NCBI GenBank assembly: GCA_009663185.1
Contig: VJZX01000007.1
Span: 103,609 to 167,608 of the forward strand
DNA length: 64,000 nt
From: Isoptericola halalbus
Lineage (GTDB): Bacteria; Actinomycetota; Actinomycetes; Actinomycetales; Cellulomonadaceae
Direction of reading: 5' to 3'
The position numbers were made by a program, and so were the translations under genes. The number at the start of each line of letters is the position of its first letter. Positions within the stretch are counted from its first letter, which is position 1. The notes below the pieces were generated by a model. That model saw only the letters and a program-made list of their open reading frames with translations, did no database searches and was not told the origin of the DNA. Below, piece after piece: positions 17,551 to 28,325 of the stretch.

Positions 17551-19235
17551 CAGTGCGTGCTTCCTTCGCTGGCGGGGGCGGATGCGGAGTCGGACGAGCC
17601 GGACGACGAGTCTGCGTCCGGCGCGCCGTTCAGGGCATTGTGCTTGCCGAGCTCGAGCTGCGCCTGCGCGCCGAGCGCGGGGGCGCCGCCGGGCCCGCCC
17701 ACGGCGCGTGCGGCCGCCTCGGCCGCCGCCGTGCCCGCCCGACGGCGCTCGACCCAGCCCTCCACGTTTTTCTGCTGCGCGCGGCTGACCCCGAGCGCGC
17801 CCGGCGGCACGTCGCGCGTGATGACCGACCCTGCGGCGGTGTACGCGCCGTCGCCCACCGTGACGGGCGCGACGAACATGTTGTCGGCGCCCGTGCGCGC
17901 GTGCGAGCCGATCACCGTGCGGTGCTTGGCCACGCCGTCGTAGTTGACGGTGACCGACGCGGCGCCGATGTTGGAGTTCTCCCCGATCGTCGCGTCGCCG
18001 ACGTACGACAGGTGCGGCACCTTGGACCCCTCGCCGATCTCGGCGTTCTTGGTCTCGACGAAGGTGCCGATCTTGCCCCTGGCGCCCAGCACGGTGCCCG
18101 GGCGCAGGTAGGCGAACGGGCCGACCGACGCCCCCGCGCCGATGACCGAGCGCGACGCGTGCGTGCGGACCACGGTCGCGCCCGCGCCGACCTCGACGTC
18201 CGTCAGCGTGGTGTCGGGCCCGATGGTCGCACCGGAGGAGACCTTGGTGGCGCCGTGCAGCTGCGTGCCGGGCAGGAGCGTCACGTCGGGCGCGAGCTCC
18301 ACGTGGACGTCGACCCACGTCGTGCCCGGGTCGACGACGGTCACGCCCGCACGCATCCAGTCCGCCAGGATGCGGCGGTTGAGCTCGGCGCCGAGCGTGG
18401 CCAGCGCGACGCGGTCGTTCACGCCCTCGACGAGCACCGGGTCGTCGCTCAGCAGCGCGCGCACGGCGCCACCCTCGCGCCGGGCGAACGCGACGACGTC
18501 GGTGAGGTAGACCTCACCCTGGGCGTTGTCCGAGCCCAGGCTCGCCAGCCCTTGGCGCAGGACCGCGGCGTCGAACACGTAGACGCCGCCGTTGATCTCC
18601 CGGATCTCGCGCTGGGTGGGCGAGGCGTCCTTGTGCTCGACGATCGCCAGCACGTCGCCCGTCCCCTGCTCGCGGACGATGCGGCCGTAGCCGGTGGCGT
18701 CGGCGACCTCGGTCGTGAGGATCGTGACGGCGTTGGCGTCCGCGTGGTGCGCGGCGACGAGCTCGCCGAGCGTCGCGCCGTCGAGCAGCGGGACGTCGCT
18801 CGAGAGCACGACGACCGCGCCGTCGATGCCGTCGCCGAGCGGGTGCTCCTCGGCAGCGTGCAGCTCGTCGCTGTGCACGAGCGCTGCGGCGAGCTCGGCG
18901 TGGATGCGCGCGTCGAGCGCGTCGAGCGCGCACTGGACGGCCCGGCCCGTGCCGGGGACCTCGTCCTGGTCGGCGATGATCGCGGTCGGCTCGAGCTCGA
19001 GCGCCGCCGCGGCGACGGCCTCGCGCTCGTGACGCACGACGACGGCGAAGTGCTCGGGTGCGAGCTCCTGGCCCGCGGCGACGGCGTGCCCGAGCATGGT
19101 GCGGCCACCGACGCTGTGCAGCACCTTGGGTGTCGCGGACTTCATCCGGGTGCCCTGCCCTGCTGCGAGGACGACGACGGCGGCCGGCCGCGGCGTCCCT
19201 CCCCCGGTCTGTGCGGTCGAGCCCTTCGAGACCAC
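17550..19235 (-). CDS. glmU: Bifunctional GlmU: glucosamine-1-P acetyltransferase / GlcNAc-1-P uridylyltransferase
   Basis: 561 residues from a GTG at 19235 preceded by GAGAGGGAAG; longer readings would enter the tRNA-Gln gene. The N-terminal uridylyltransferase starts with [18 protein letters not shown] (near residue 22). The C-terminal half is a left-handed beta helix of hexapeptide repeats ([19 protein letters not shown] and following), with the acetyltransferase region around [20 protein letters not shown]. It supplies UDP-GlcNAc for the wall. About 60 extra residues, rich in Ala, Gly and Ser, follow the catalytic core, longer than enterobacterial GlmU. Confidence 0.96.
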   Translation of the reverse strand: MVSKGSTAQTGGGTPRPAAVVVLAAGQGTRMKSATPKVLHSVGGRTMLGHAVAAGQELAPEHFAVVVRHEREAVAAAALELEPTAIIADQDEVPGTGRAVQCALDALDARIHAELAAALVHSDELHAAEEHPLGDGIDGAVVVLSSDVPLLDGATLGELVAAHHADANAVTILTTEVADATGYGRIVREQGTGDVLAIVEHKDASPTQREIREINGGVYVFDAAVLRQGLASLGSDNAQGEVYLTDVVAFARREGGAVRALLSDDPVLVEGVNDRVALATLGAELNRRILADWMRAGVTVVDPGTTWVDVHVELAPDVTLLPGTQLHGATKVSSGATIGPDTTLTDVEVGAGATVVRTHASRSVIGAGASVGPFAYLRPGTVLGARGKIGTFVETKNAEIGEGSKVPHLSYVGDATIGENSNIGAASVTVNYDGVAKHRTVIGSHARTGADNMFVAPVTVGDGAYTAAGSVITRDVPPGALGVSRAQQKNVEGWVERRRAGTAAAEAAARAVGGPGGAPALGAQAQLELGKHNALNGAPDADSSSGSSDSASAPASEGSTH

Positions 19236-19265
19236 CAGCGCTTCCCTCTCTGTCGCGAGCACGTG

Positions 19266-19337
19266 CTCCGCCCCCAGGACTCGAACCTGGACCAAGGGCA
19301 CCAAAAACCCTTGTGCTGCCGATTACACCAAGGCGGA
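19266..19337 (-). tRNA. tRNA-Gln(TTG)
   Basis: 72 nt read leftward. Acceptor TCCGCCT pairs with GGGCGGA (last pair T-G). The D arm uses GTGT and GCAC. The anticodon stem AGGGT/GCCCT closes a 7-nt loop TTTTGGT with anticodon TTG. The T arm is CCAGG-TTCGAGT-CCTGG and the discriminator is G; CCA is not encoded. It lies just upstream of glmU on the same strand. Confidence 0.95.
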
Positions 19338-19508
19338 CCGGCCGTCGCGGCGATGAGTCGGGGCGTGCCCCGTGCGGTCACGCACCACCGTCGCGCGTCC
19401 GCCCCTCAGTCTGCCAGGTCTACGGCGCTGTCTCGGCGAGCGTCCGGCAAATCGGGCGGCCGCGCGTCGTGTCCCGTACCACACCCGCCGTGAGGCCGAG
19501 CAGGCAGA

Positions 19509-20159
19509 ATGGCCTTCATGCCTTCCGATGCCCGCGAGCCGAAGCGCGCCACGCGCGCCCGCATGACGGCGAGCCAGCGCCGCGAGCAGCTCCTGGAGGT
19601 CAGTCGCGGCCTGTTCGCGGAGAAGGGCTTCGACGGCACGAGCGTCGAGGAGATCGCCGCGCGCGCCGGCGTCTCCAAGCCCGTGGTCTACGAGCACTTC
19701 GGGGGCAAGGAGGGCATCTACGCGGTCATCGTCGACCGTGAGGTCCAGGCGCTCACAGCCGCGCTCACAGGCGCGCTCGCCGAGGGCGGGCACCCCAAGG
19801 TCATGGTCGAGCGCACGGCGCTCGCGCTGCTCGAGTACATCGAGGCGTCCGAGGACGGCTTCCGCATCCTCGTGCGCGACTCCCCCGTGGCCCAGGCGAC
19901 CGGCACGTTCTCGAGCCTCATCGGCGACGTCGCGAGCCAGGTCGAGCACATCCTCGCCGAGCAGTTCAAGCGCAACGGCCTCGACCCCCAGGTCGCGCCG
20001 CTGTACGCGCAGATGCTCGTGGGCATGGTCGCGCTGACGGGCCAGTACTGGCTGGACGCGCGCAGCCCCAAGAAGGCCGACGTCGCCGCCCACCTGGTCA
20101 ACCTCGCCTGGAACGGGCTGTCGGGCATGGAGAAGAGGCCCACCCTGACCAAGGGCTGA
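19509..20159 (+). CDS. TetR-family transcriptional regulator
   Basis: 216 residues from ATG 19509, or 213 from ATG 19518. The N-terminal helix-turn-helix is classic (LLEVSRGLFAEKGFDGTSVE, then IAARAGVSKPVVYEHFGGKE, about residues 29-72). The C-terminal ligand domain is all helical. Many high-GC actinobacteria have a TetR gene at this place beside glmU and tRNA-Gln. No neighbouring transporter is co-directional and coupled, so its target is unclear. Confidence 0.9.
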   Translation: MAFMPSDAREPKRATRARMTASQRREQLLEVSRGLFAEKGFDGTSVEEIAARAGVSKPVVYEHFGGKEGIYAVIVDREVQALTAALTGALAEGGHPKVMVERTALALLEYIEASEDGFRILVRDSPVAQATGTFSSLIGDVASQVEHILAEQFKRNGLDPQVAPLYAQMLVGMVALTGQYWLDARSPKKADVAAHLVNLAWNGLSGMEKRPTLTKG

Positions 20160-20163
20160 GGCG

Positions 20164-20180
20164 CGTCAAGACTCTTGACG
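20164..20180. promoter_or_regulatory. Probable MarR operator overlapping a promoter
   Basis: CGTCAAGA-C-TCTTGACG is a perfect 8-1-8 palindrome. Its right arm provides a -35-like TTGACG, with TACCCT near 20196 as a plausible -10 for the MarR gene that starts at 20208. The position fits autorepression of the MarR-exporter operon. Confidence 0.72.
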
Positions 20181-20207
20181 TCGAGAGACCCGGGGTACCC
20201 TCACGCC

Positions 20208-20720
20208 ATGGAGGTCTCCCGGTCCACGGCCGACGAGGTCGACCGCATCGTCGACGCCTGGCGGCGCGAGCGGCCCGACCTCGACGTCGAGCCGCTCACC
20301 GTCTTCTCGCGCGTCAGCCGCCTCGCACGGCACCTCGACCGGGCCCGTCGCGGCGCCTTCGCCCGCCACGACCTCGAGACCTGGGAGTTCGACGTCCTGT
20401 CCGCGCTGCGCCGCGCCGGCGAGCCCTACCGCCTGTCGCCCGGCACGCTCGTCGCGCAGACGCTCGTGACGAGCGGGACGATGACCAACCGCATCGACCG
20501 GCTCGAGCGGCGCGGGTTCGTCCAGCGCCACCGCTCGCCCGACGACCGGCGCGGCGTCCTGGTCCAGCTCACGCCGACCGGACGCGAGCGGGTCGACGCC
20601 GCGATGAGCGACCTGCTCGACGTCGAGTCGCGCGTGCTCGACGTCCTCGCGTCCACCGAGCGCCCCCAGCTCGCCGCGCTGCTGCGCACGCTCGCCGCCC
20701 AGTTCGACCTGCACGAGTGA
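20208..20720 (+). CDS. MarR-family transcriptional regulator
   Basis: 170 residues from the ATG at 20208. The winged helix is clear: LSPGTLVAQTLVTSGTMTNR, then IDRLERRGFVQRHRSPDDRR with the wing (about residues 75-115). It probably represses itself and the exporter gene, whose GTG start overlaps its stop (GTGA at 20717). The palindrome at 20164-20180 lies at the right distance upstream. The transcript could be nearly leaderless. The inducer is unknown. Confidence 0.9.
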   Translation: MEVSRSTADEVDRIVDAWRRERPDLDVEPLTVFSRVSRLARHLDRARRGAFARHDLETWEFDVLSALRRAGEPYRLSPGTLVAQTLVTSGTMTNRIDRLERRGFVQRHRSPDDRRGVLVQLTPTGRERVDAAMSDLLDVESRVLDVLASTERPQLAALLRTLAAQFDLHE

Positions 20721-21934
20721 CCTTCCCTCCCCGCCGGGAGCTACCGCCGGGGCGGCGCCTGCGGCGGTGGTTCCTGCTCGTGGCGCTCCTTGGGGTCGCG
20801 CTCAACCTGCGCGCCCCCATCACGTCGCTGCCGCCGATCGTCGACGACGTCGCGACGGCGCTCGGGCTGTCGACCGCCGGCGTCGGGCTGCTCACGTCGG
20901 TGCCCGTGCTGTGCTTCGCGCTGTGCACGCCGGGGGCGTCGGCGCTCGTGGCCCGCGTGGGGCCGGAGCGCGCGGTCGCCGTGGGGCTGGCCGGCGTGCT
21001 CCTGGGCACCCTGCTGCGCTCCGCGGGTGGCGTGCCCATGGCGCTCGCGGGCACCGCGCTCCTCGGCGTGGGCATCACCGTCGGCAACATCGCCGTGCCG
21101 GTCGTCATCGCACGGGACTTCTACCGCCGCGCAGCCCCGGTCACGGGTGCGTACACCGCGACGATGAACGTCGGGTCGACGTTCACGACCATGCTGACCG
21201 TGCCGCTGGCCGCCGCGTTCGGGTGGCAGTGGGCGCTGGCCGGCTGGGGCATGCTCGCCGTGCTCGCGCTCGGCATGTGGGTCCCGGCCGGGCGCGACCT
21301 CGCCGGGCGGCACGCGTCCGGCACCGCGTTACGCGTGCTGCCGGACGACGCAGACCTCGACCCCCGGCAGCGCCGCACGATGCGGCGCCTCGTCGTCGTG
21401 CTCTCGACCGCGTTCGCAGGACAGGCGGCCAGCTACTACGCGATCACGGCCTGGCTCCCGGCGATCCTCCAGGACCGGCTGGGGCTCGACGCCGCGGCGG
21501 CCGGCAGCGCCGCAGCCCCGTTCCAGCTCTGCGCGGTCGCCGGCTCGCTCCTCGTGCCGTTCGGGCTCGCGCGCGGACTGTCGCTGCGCGGGGTGTCGGC
21601 CGGCATCGCGCTGATGTGGCTGTCGCTCCCGGTCGGGCTGCTCGTGGCACCCGACGGCTGGCTCGTGTGGGTGTCCCTCGCCGGGGCCGCGCAGGGCGGG
21701 AACTTCACCGTCGTCTTCACGCTCGTGGCGCAGCGCAGCCCGAGCCTCGCCGTCGCGAGGCGAGCCTCCGCCGTCGTGCAGACCGCGGGCTACGCGTGCG
21801 CGGCGGTCGCGCCCACGCTGCTGGGGGCCGTGCACGACGCGACGGGCGGCTGGACCGCGCCGATCGCCGTCGTGGTGGGGCTGCTGAGCGTGATGACCGT
21901 CGCGCTCCTCACCGCGACCCGCCCGCCGCGGTAG
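20717..21934 (+). CDS. MFS transporter, CynX/NimT-like
   Basis: 405 residues with about 12 membrane helices. The opening LLVALLGVALNLRAPITSLPPIV (only part quoted: VALNLRAPITSLPP) and the later GITVGNIAVPVVIARDF are typical of the cyanate/nitroimidazole-type MFS group. It starts with a GTG overlapping the MarR stop, so expression is coupled to that regulator. Probably an exporter of a small organic anion or drug; the substrate is not evident. Confidence 0.88.
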   Translation: MTFPPRRELPPGRRLRRWFLLVALLGVALNLRAPITSLPPIVDDVATALGLSTAGVGLLTSVPVLCFALCTPGASALVARVGPERAVAVGLAGVLLGTLLRSAGGVPMALAGTALLGVGITVGNIAVPVVIARDFYRRAAPVTGAYTATMNVGSTFTTMLTVPLAAAFGWQWALAGWGMLAVLALGMWVPAGRDLAGRHASGTALRVLPDDADLDPRQRRTMRRLVVVLSTAFAGQAASYYAITAWLPAILQDRLGLDAAAAGSAAAPFQLCAVAGSLLVPFGLARGLSLRGVSAGIALMWLSLPVGLLVAPDGWLVWVSLAGAAQGGNFTVVFTLVAQRSPSLAVARRASAVVQTAGYACAAVAPTLLGAVHDATGGWTAPIAVVVGLLSVMTVALLTATRPPR

Positions 21935-21963
21935 CGCGCCCGAGCGAGCGCCGCACCGACAGT

Positions 21964-22000
21964 CGGTGATCCGTCGTGAGATCGGCGGCCCGGATCACCG
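21964..22000. terminator. Hairpin of the CGGTGATCCG repeat family
   Basis: CGGTGATCCG and its complement CGGATCACCG enclose a 17-nt loop, 29 bp after the exporter stop. The left arm belongs to a 19-bp unit (CGGTGATCCGTCGTGAGAT) that is found twice more on the far side of the next gene. Confidence 0.7.
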
Positions 22001-22126
22001 ATCCCGCGACAGATCAACGACTCCACGACGACACCCCGGGTGAGTGTGGCCGCCCCCAGCTCCTCTTCGTCCACACGTCCCGCCTGAGTGGCACACCGGG
22101 GCACCGCCGTCGGACAGCCTGCGGCC

Positions 22127-23068
22127 ATGAGCCCAGATGAACCGAGGATCCTTGTCGCCCGTGAGAACGACCGCGACGCACTGCGCCGGTCGCTCGCAAA
22201 GGGTGAGCTCGAGCGCCTTCGGTGGGGTGCGTACCGCGAAGCCCGGGCCGACGACGCCGGGCACCCGGCCGAGGTGCGGCGCCGTCGGGCGCGGGACCGG
22301 ATCAGGGCGGTTCACCAGCAGCTGCGATCGACGCACGTGTTCAGCCACGCGAGCGCCGCGCTGCTGTGGGGCGCCCCGCTGTGGGAGCCGCCCGACGTCA
22401 CCCACGTCAGGCAGCAGTACCGTGCCAGCGTCACGGCAGCCGCCGACATCCTGCGGCACCGGCCGCTGCCGGCCCGCTGGACGACCCTGGACGGGATCCC
22501 GGTCACCACGCGGGAACAGACGGTCTTCGACTGCGCGGCAACCATGCATCCGCTGCACGGCCTGGTGGTCGCGGACTGGGCGCGCCGGGTCGTGGGCCAC
22601 GACGAGGTCCACCGGCTGCTGGAGGTGCACAAGGGCAAGGGTCGACGGCGGGCGCGGCTCGTGCTCGACCTTTCCGACAAGGGCGCGGAGTCACCGTGGG
22701 AGACCTGGCTGCGGCACCTGGCGTCGCGGGCCGGGCTACCCCGGCCACGGACCCAGTTTCCGGTCACCACACGCATCGGTCGGTTCTTCGTCGACCTCGC
22801 ATGGCCGGAGCACAGGGTCCTGGCCGAGTTCGACGGGCGCGTCAAGTACAGCGACGGCGCTCTCGGCCCCGCATACGACCCCGACCGGGCCCTCTTCGAC
22901 GAGAAGGTCAGGGAGGACGCGATCGTGGAGACGCTCGGCGTCCGGCCCATCCGGTTCACCGCCGTCGACGCGAAGGACCTGCTCCGCACGACGGATCGGT
23001 TGCTGCAGCCCTTTCCGGCCGAGGAGCGACGGCTGGCGCGCGTCAACCCGCTGCTGCCGCTGCCCTGA
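22127..23068 (+). CDS. AbiEi-like / DUF559-type protein with nuclease-like C-terminus
   Basis: 313 residues from the ATG at 22127. The N-terminal region (RSLAKGELERLRWGAYREA) resembles the winged-helix start of AbiEi-type antitoxins, and the middle has VFSHASAALLWGAPLW. The C-terminal region resembles the DUF559/Vsr-like PD-(D/E)xK fold: FFVDLAWPEHRVLAEFDGR then VKYSDG, with D, E and K suitably spaced. No partner toxin gene is adjacent. Such solitary genes occur in many copies in some Micrococcales. It is bracketed by CGGTGATCCG hairpins. Function is unproven. Confidence 0.72.
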   Translation: MSPDEPRILVARENDRDALRRSLAKGELERLRWGAYREARADDAGHPAEVRRRRARDRIRAVHQQLRSTHVFSHASAALLWGAPLWEPPDVTHVRQQYRASVTAAADILRHRPLPARWTTLDGIPVTTREQTVFDCAATMHPLHGLVVADWARRVVGHDEVHRLLEVHKGKGRRRARLVLDLSDKGAESPWETWLRHLASRAGLPRPRTQFPVTTRIGRFFVDLAWPEHRVLAEFDGRVKYSDGALGPAYDPDRALFDEKVREDAIVETLGVRPIRFTAVDAKDLLRTTDRLLQPFPAEERRLARVNPLLPLP

Positions 23069-23074
23069 CCCGCT

Positions 23075-23125
23075 CGGTGATCCGTCGTGAGGTCGGTGAT
23101 CCGTCGTGAGGTCGGCGGATCACCG
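23075..23125. repeat. Two tandem 19-bp units plus hairpin, CGGTGATCCG family
   Basis: CGGTGATCCGTCGTGAGGT occurs twice head to tail (23075-23093 and 23094-23112). The second copy forms a hairpin with CGGATCACCG at 23116-23125. It lies between convergent genes and can act as a two-way terminator. The same unit ends the transporter gene upstream at 21964. Confidence 0.8.
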
Positions 23126-23173
23126 ACCTCGCCCCCGACCACCGACCTCACGCCAACCCGACGGAGGGGAGGC

Positions 23174-24541
23174 TCAGCCTGCGAGCCGTACCAGGACTCG
23201 GTCGAGCGCGTCGACGCCACGGTCCAGCGTCTCGACGTCGACGGTCAGCGCGGGCCGGAACCGCAGGGAACGCTCGCCGCAGCCGAGCATGAGCACGCGC
23301 TCGTCGTCGCGCAGCGAGGCGACGACGACGTCGCGCACCTCGCGGGTCGGCAACGAGACCGCGCACATGAGGCCGCGCCCGCGCGGGTCGGTCACCACGT
23401 CGGGGTGGGCCGCCGCGAGCGCCTCGAGCCGCCGCAGCAGGTGCCGGCCCGTCACGGCCGCCAGCGCGATGAGGCCCTCCGCCTCGTACACCTCGAGGAT
23501 CCGCCGGGATCGCACCATGTCGGTGAGGTTGCCGCCCCAGGTGGAGTTGATGCGCGACGGCACGCGGAACACGTTGTCGCGCACCTCGTCGACCCGGCCA
23601 CCGGCCATGATCCCGCAGACCTGCGTCTTCTTGCCGAACGCGACGACGTCGGGCTGGACGCCGAGCTGCTGGTACGCCCAAGCCGTGCCCGTCATGCCGG
23701 CACCGGTCTGGACCTCGTCGAGGACGAACAGGGCGTCGTGCTCGCGGCACAGGGCCTGCATGGCCTGCAGGAACTCAGGTCGGAAGTGGTGGTCGCCGCC
23801 CTCGCCCTGGATGGGCTCCATGACGAAGCAGGCGATGTCGTGCGGGTGCGCCTCGAAGGCGGCGCGCGCCTCGGCGAGGGCTCGCGCCTCGAGGGCGACG
23901 ACGTCGCGCTCGACGCCGTCGGCGCCGTGCCCCAGGTAGGGCGAGGTGATGCGCGGCCAGCCGAACTTGGGGAACCGCGCGACCTTGCCGGGCTCGGTGT
24001 TGGTGAGCGACATCGTGTACCCCGACCGGCCGTGGAACGCGTGCTGCAGGTGCAGCACCTTCGTCCCGAGCTCGGGCGAGCGCCCGTGCGCCTCGTTCCA
24101 CCGCGACTTCCAGTCGAACGCGACCTTCAGGGCGTTCTCGACGGCGAGCGCCCCGCCGTCGACGAAGAACAGGTGCGGCAGCGCCGGGTCACCCAGCACG
24201 CGAGTGAACGTCTCGACGAAGCGAGCGAGCTCGACCGAGTACACGTCGGAGTTGGACGGCTTGTTGAGCGCGGCACGCGCGAGCTCCTCGCGGAAGGCCG
24301 GGTCGCCGGCGAGCGCCGGGTGGTTCATGCCCAGCGGGTTCGACGCGAAGAAGGTGAACAGGTCGGTCCACTCCCGGCCGTCGCGCGCATCGACGAGCGT
24401 CGAGCCGTGCGAGCGGTCGAGGTCGAGCACGAGGTCGAACCCGTCGACGAGCAGGTGGCGGCGCAGTACGTCGAGGACGTCACCGGCCGCGACGGAGCGG
24501 TCGGCGCTGACGGCAGGCGCGGGAGAAAGAGTCTCGGTCAT
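23174..24541 (-). CDS. lat: L-lysine 6-transaminase
   Basis: 455 residues, PLP-dependent class III aminotransferase. It transfers the epsilon-amino group of lysine to 2-oxoglutarate, giving a semialdehyde that cyclises to piperideine-6-carboxylate. The PLP lysine lies in VVAFGKKTQVCGIMAGGR, and VLDEVQTGAGMTGTAWAYQQ precedes it. FFASNPLGMNHPAL at the substrate side is typical of Lat rather than of ornithine enzymes. An Lrp-type gene lies 90 bp upstream, as in M. tuberculosis lat-lrpA. It is likely induced in starvation or used in lysine breakdown. Confidence 0.93.
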   Translation of the reverse strand: MTETLSPAPAVSADRSVAAGDVLDVLRRHLLVDGFDLVLDLDRSHGSTLVDARDGREWTDLFTFFASNPLGMNHPALAGDPAFREELARAALNKPSNSDVYSVELARFVETFTRVLGDPALPHLFFVDGGALAVENALKVAFDWKSRWNEAHGRSPELGTKVLHLQHAFHGRSGYTMSLTNTEPGKVARFPKFGWPRITSPYLGHGADGVERDVVALEARALAEARAAFEAHPHDIACFVMEPIQGEGGDHHFRPEFLQAMQALCREHDALFVLDEVQTGAGMTGTAWAYQQLGVQPDVVAFGKKTQVCGIMAGGRVDEVRDNVFRVPSRINSTWGGNLTDMVRSRRILEVYEAEGLIALAAVTGRHLLRRLEALAAAHPDVVTDPRGRGLMCAVSLPTREVRDVVVASLRDDERVLMLGCGERSLRFRPALTVDVETLDRGVDALDRVLVRLAG

Positions 24542-24631
24542 ACCCCGACCGTAGAGGAGATTTCCCGGTCACACCAAGCCGCTGCCGCAAAATATCCCGC
24601 CGCCTCCAAGGCTGGCGGGCGACGGGCCGTA

Positions 24632-25111
24632 TCAGGGCGTGACCGGACGCCCGTCGAAGTACGTGCGCAGCACGATGGTCGACCGCGTCGAGACGCTGGC
24701 CTCGCGGCGGATCACGCCGAGCAGGTCCTCGAGCGCGCTCGGCGAGGGAACCCGCACCAGCAGCAGGTAGTTGGCGTTCCCTGCTACGGAGTAGCAGGCC
24801 TCGATGCCGGGAACGTCGAGCAGCCGCTCGGGCGCGTCGTCGGCCTGCGACTGGTCGAGCGGCGTGATCTCGACGAACGCGGTGATCGGCAGCCCGACCG
24901 CTTCGGGGTCGACGACGGCGCGATAGCCGGCGATGACGCCCCGCGCCTCGAGCTTGCGCACACGCGCCTGCACCGCCGACTGTGACAGGCCCGTGATGCC
25001 CGCAAGCGTCGCGAGCGTGGCCCGCCCGTCCTCGCGCAGCGCCTGAACCAGGGCCCTGTCCACGACGTCGAGCGCCGCACGCCGCTCCGCGCCGTCGTTC
25101 TCCCCGCCCAT
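24632..25111 (-). CDS. Lrp/AsnC-family regulator
   Basis: 159 residues from the ATG at 25111. The N-terminal HTH reads LVQALREDGRATLATLAGIT, then GLSQSAVQARVRKLEARGVI (about residues 20-62). The C-terminal RAM effector domain includes AFVEITPL and SVAGNANYLLLVRV. Gene order (regulator just upstream of lat on the same strand) matches the mycobacterial LrpA-Lat pair, so it most likely senses an amino acid and controls lat and itself. Confidence 0.92.
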   Translation of the reverse strand: MGGENDGAERRAALDVVDRALVQALREDGRATLATLAGITGLSQSAVQARVRKLEARGVIAGYRAVVDPEAVGLPITAFVEITPLDQSQADDAPERLLDVPGIEACYSVAGNANYLLLVRVPSPSALEDLLGVIRREASVSTRSTIVLRTYFDGRPVTP

Positions 25112-25220
25112 GCTCTCGTCCTCCCACGCTCGTCGGCCCGAACCTTCATCATCCTCGGACGACCATGCCCCGGACACATTCCGTCCGTCTCGCGGACGGA
25201 CGACGCTCGCGCGCGCCCCG

Positions 25221-27185
<1,965 letters not shown>

Positions 27186-27214
27186 CCCCCGAGGGTAGAC
27201 GGGCGTGCGGTTCA

Positions 27215-27285
27215 CCCTCCGCCGCCTACCTCGGCGAGAGATGCTCCACGTCGGCGAGACGGGATTCTCGCCGACGCAGCGCCGA
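27215..27285. repeat. Degenerate copies of the about 20-bp GCCGAGGTAG repeat
   Basis: Read leftward, the gap between the ABC-F and esterase starts shows units of about 20 bp with cores CTCGCCGACGTGGAGC and CTCGCCGAGGTAGGC. They resemble the units in the pth-rplY gap. They sit in the divergent promoter region, so here they are not terminators. Confidence 0.55.
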
Positions 27286-27333
27286 GCGACGGTACCCTTC
27301 GACCCGACACCGCAGTCACGACCGGAGGACCCG

Positions 27334-28302
27334 ATGGCCCAGTTCGACCTGCCGCTCGAGCAGCTCGAGACGTTCACGCCCGAGATCGACGAGCCCGCCG
27401 ACTTCGACGAGTTCTGGGCGACCACGCTCGCCGAGGCGCGCGCGCTCGACGCGTCGCCCACGCTCGAGCGCGTGGACGCGGGGCTCACCGAGATCGTGGT
27501 CGACGACGTCACGTTCGCCGGGTTCGGCGGTCATCCCGTCAAGGGCTGGCTCGCGCGCCCCGCGCACGCCGACGGCCCCCTTCCCGCGGTCGTGGAGTTC
27601 GTCGGCTACGGCGGCGGGCGCGGGCTGCCGCACGAGCGCCTCGGCCTCGCCGCGGCGGGCTACGCGCACCTCGTGATGGACACGCGCGGGCAGGGCTCGG
27701 GCTGGGGCTCGGGCGGGGACACCCCGGACCCCGTCGGCTCCGGTCCCGCCTCCCCCGGGTTCATGACGCGCGGCATCCTCGATCCGCACGACCACTACTA
27801 CCGCCGGGTGTTCACCGACGGCGTGCGGGCGGTCGACGCCGTGCGCAAGGTCGAGGGCATCGACCCGGAGCGCGTCGCCGTCGGCGGCACGAGCCAGGGC
27901 GGCGGCATCACGATCGCGGTCGCGGGCCTCGTGCCCGACGTCGTCGCCGCGGTCCCGAACGTGCCCTTCCTGTGCCACTTCCGCCGCGCGGTGCAGACCA
28001 CCGACGACTTCCCGTACGGCGAGATCACGCAGTACCTGTCGGTGCACCGCGAGCACGCCGACGCCGTCTGGCGCACGCTCTCGTACCTCGACGGGGTGTC
28101 CTTCGCCCGCCGCGCCCGGGCCGCCGGGCTGTTCTCGGTGGCGCTCATGGACGGGATCTGCCCGCCGTCGACCGTCTACGCGGCCTACAACGCCTGGGCA
28201 GGCGCGGAGAAGCAGATCGACGTCTACCCGTACAACCGCCACGAGGGTGGGCAGGAGTACCGCTTCGCGCCCACGGTCGCCTGGCTGCGCAAGCACCTGT
28301 AG
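27334..28302 (+). CDS. AXE1-type acetyl esterase (acetylxylan esterase / cephalosporin C deacetylase family)
   Basis: 322 residues from the ATG at 27334, which has a strong GGAGGA site; no signal peptide, so cytoplasmic. An alpha/beta hydrolase of the AXE1 family: nucleophile Ser in VGGTSQGGGITI, acid Asp in LMDGICPPSTVYA, base His in YPYNRHEGGQEY. RGQGSGWGSGGDTPDP is a family hallmark. It removes acetyl groups from short xylo-oligosaccharides or other small esters after uptake. The orientation is opposite to its neighbours and it appears monocistronic. Confidence 0.92.
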   Translation: MAQFDLPLEQLETFTPEIDEPADFDEFWATTLAEARALDASPTLERVDAGLTEIVVDDVTFAGFGGHPVKGWLARPAHADGPLPAVVEFVGYGGGRGLPHERLGLAAAGYAHLVMDTRGQGSGWGSGGDTPDPVGSGPASPGFMTRGILDPHDHYYRRVFTDGVRAVDAVRKVEGIDPERVAVGGTSQGGGITIAVAGLVPDVVAAVPNVPFLCHFRRAVQTTDDFPYGEITQYLSVHREHADAVWRTLSYLDGVSFARRARAAGLFSVALMDGICPPSTVYAAYNAWAGAEKQIDVYPYNRHEGGQEYRFAPTVAWLRKHL

Positions 28303-28325
28303 ACCCTCGGCGTCGGAGAACGGGG

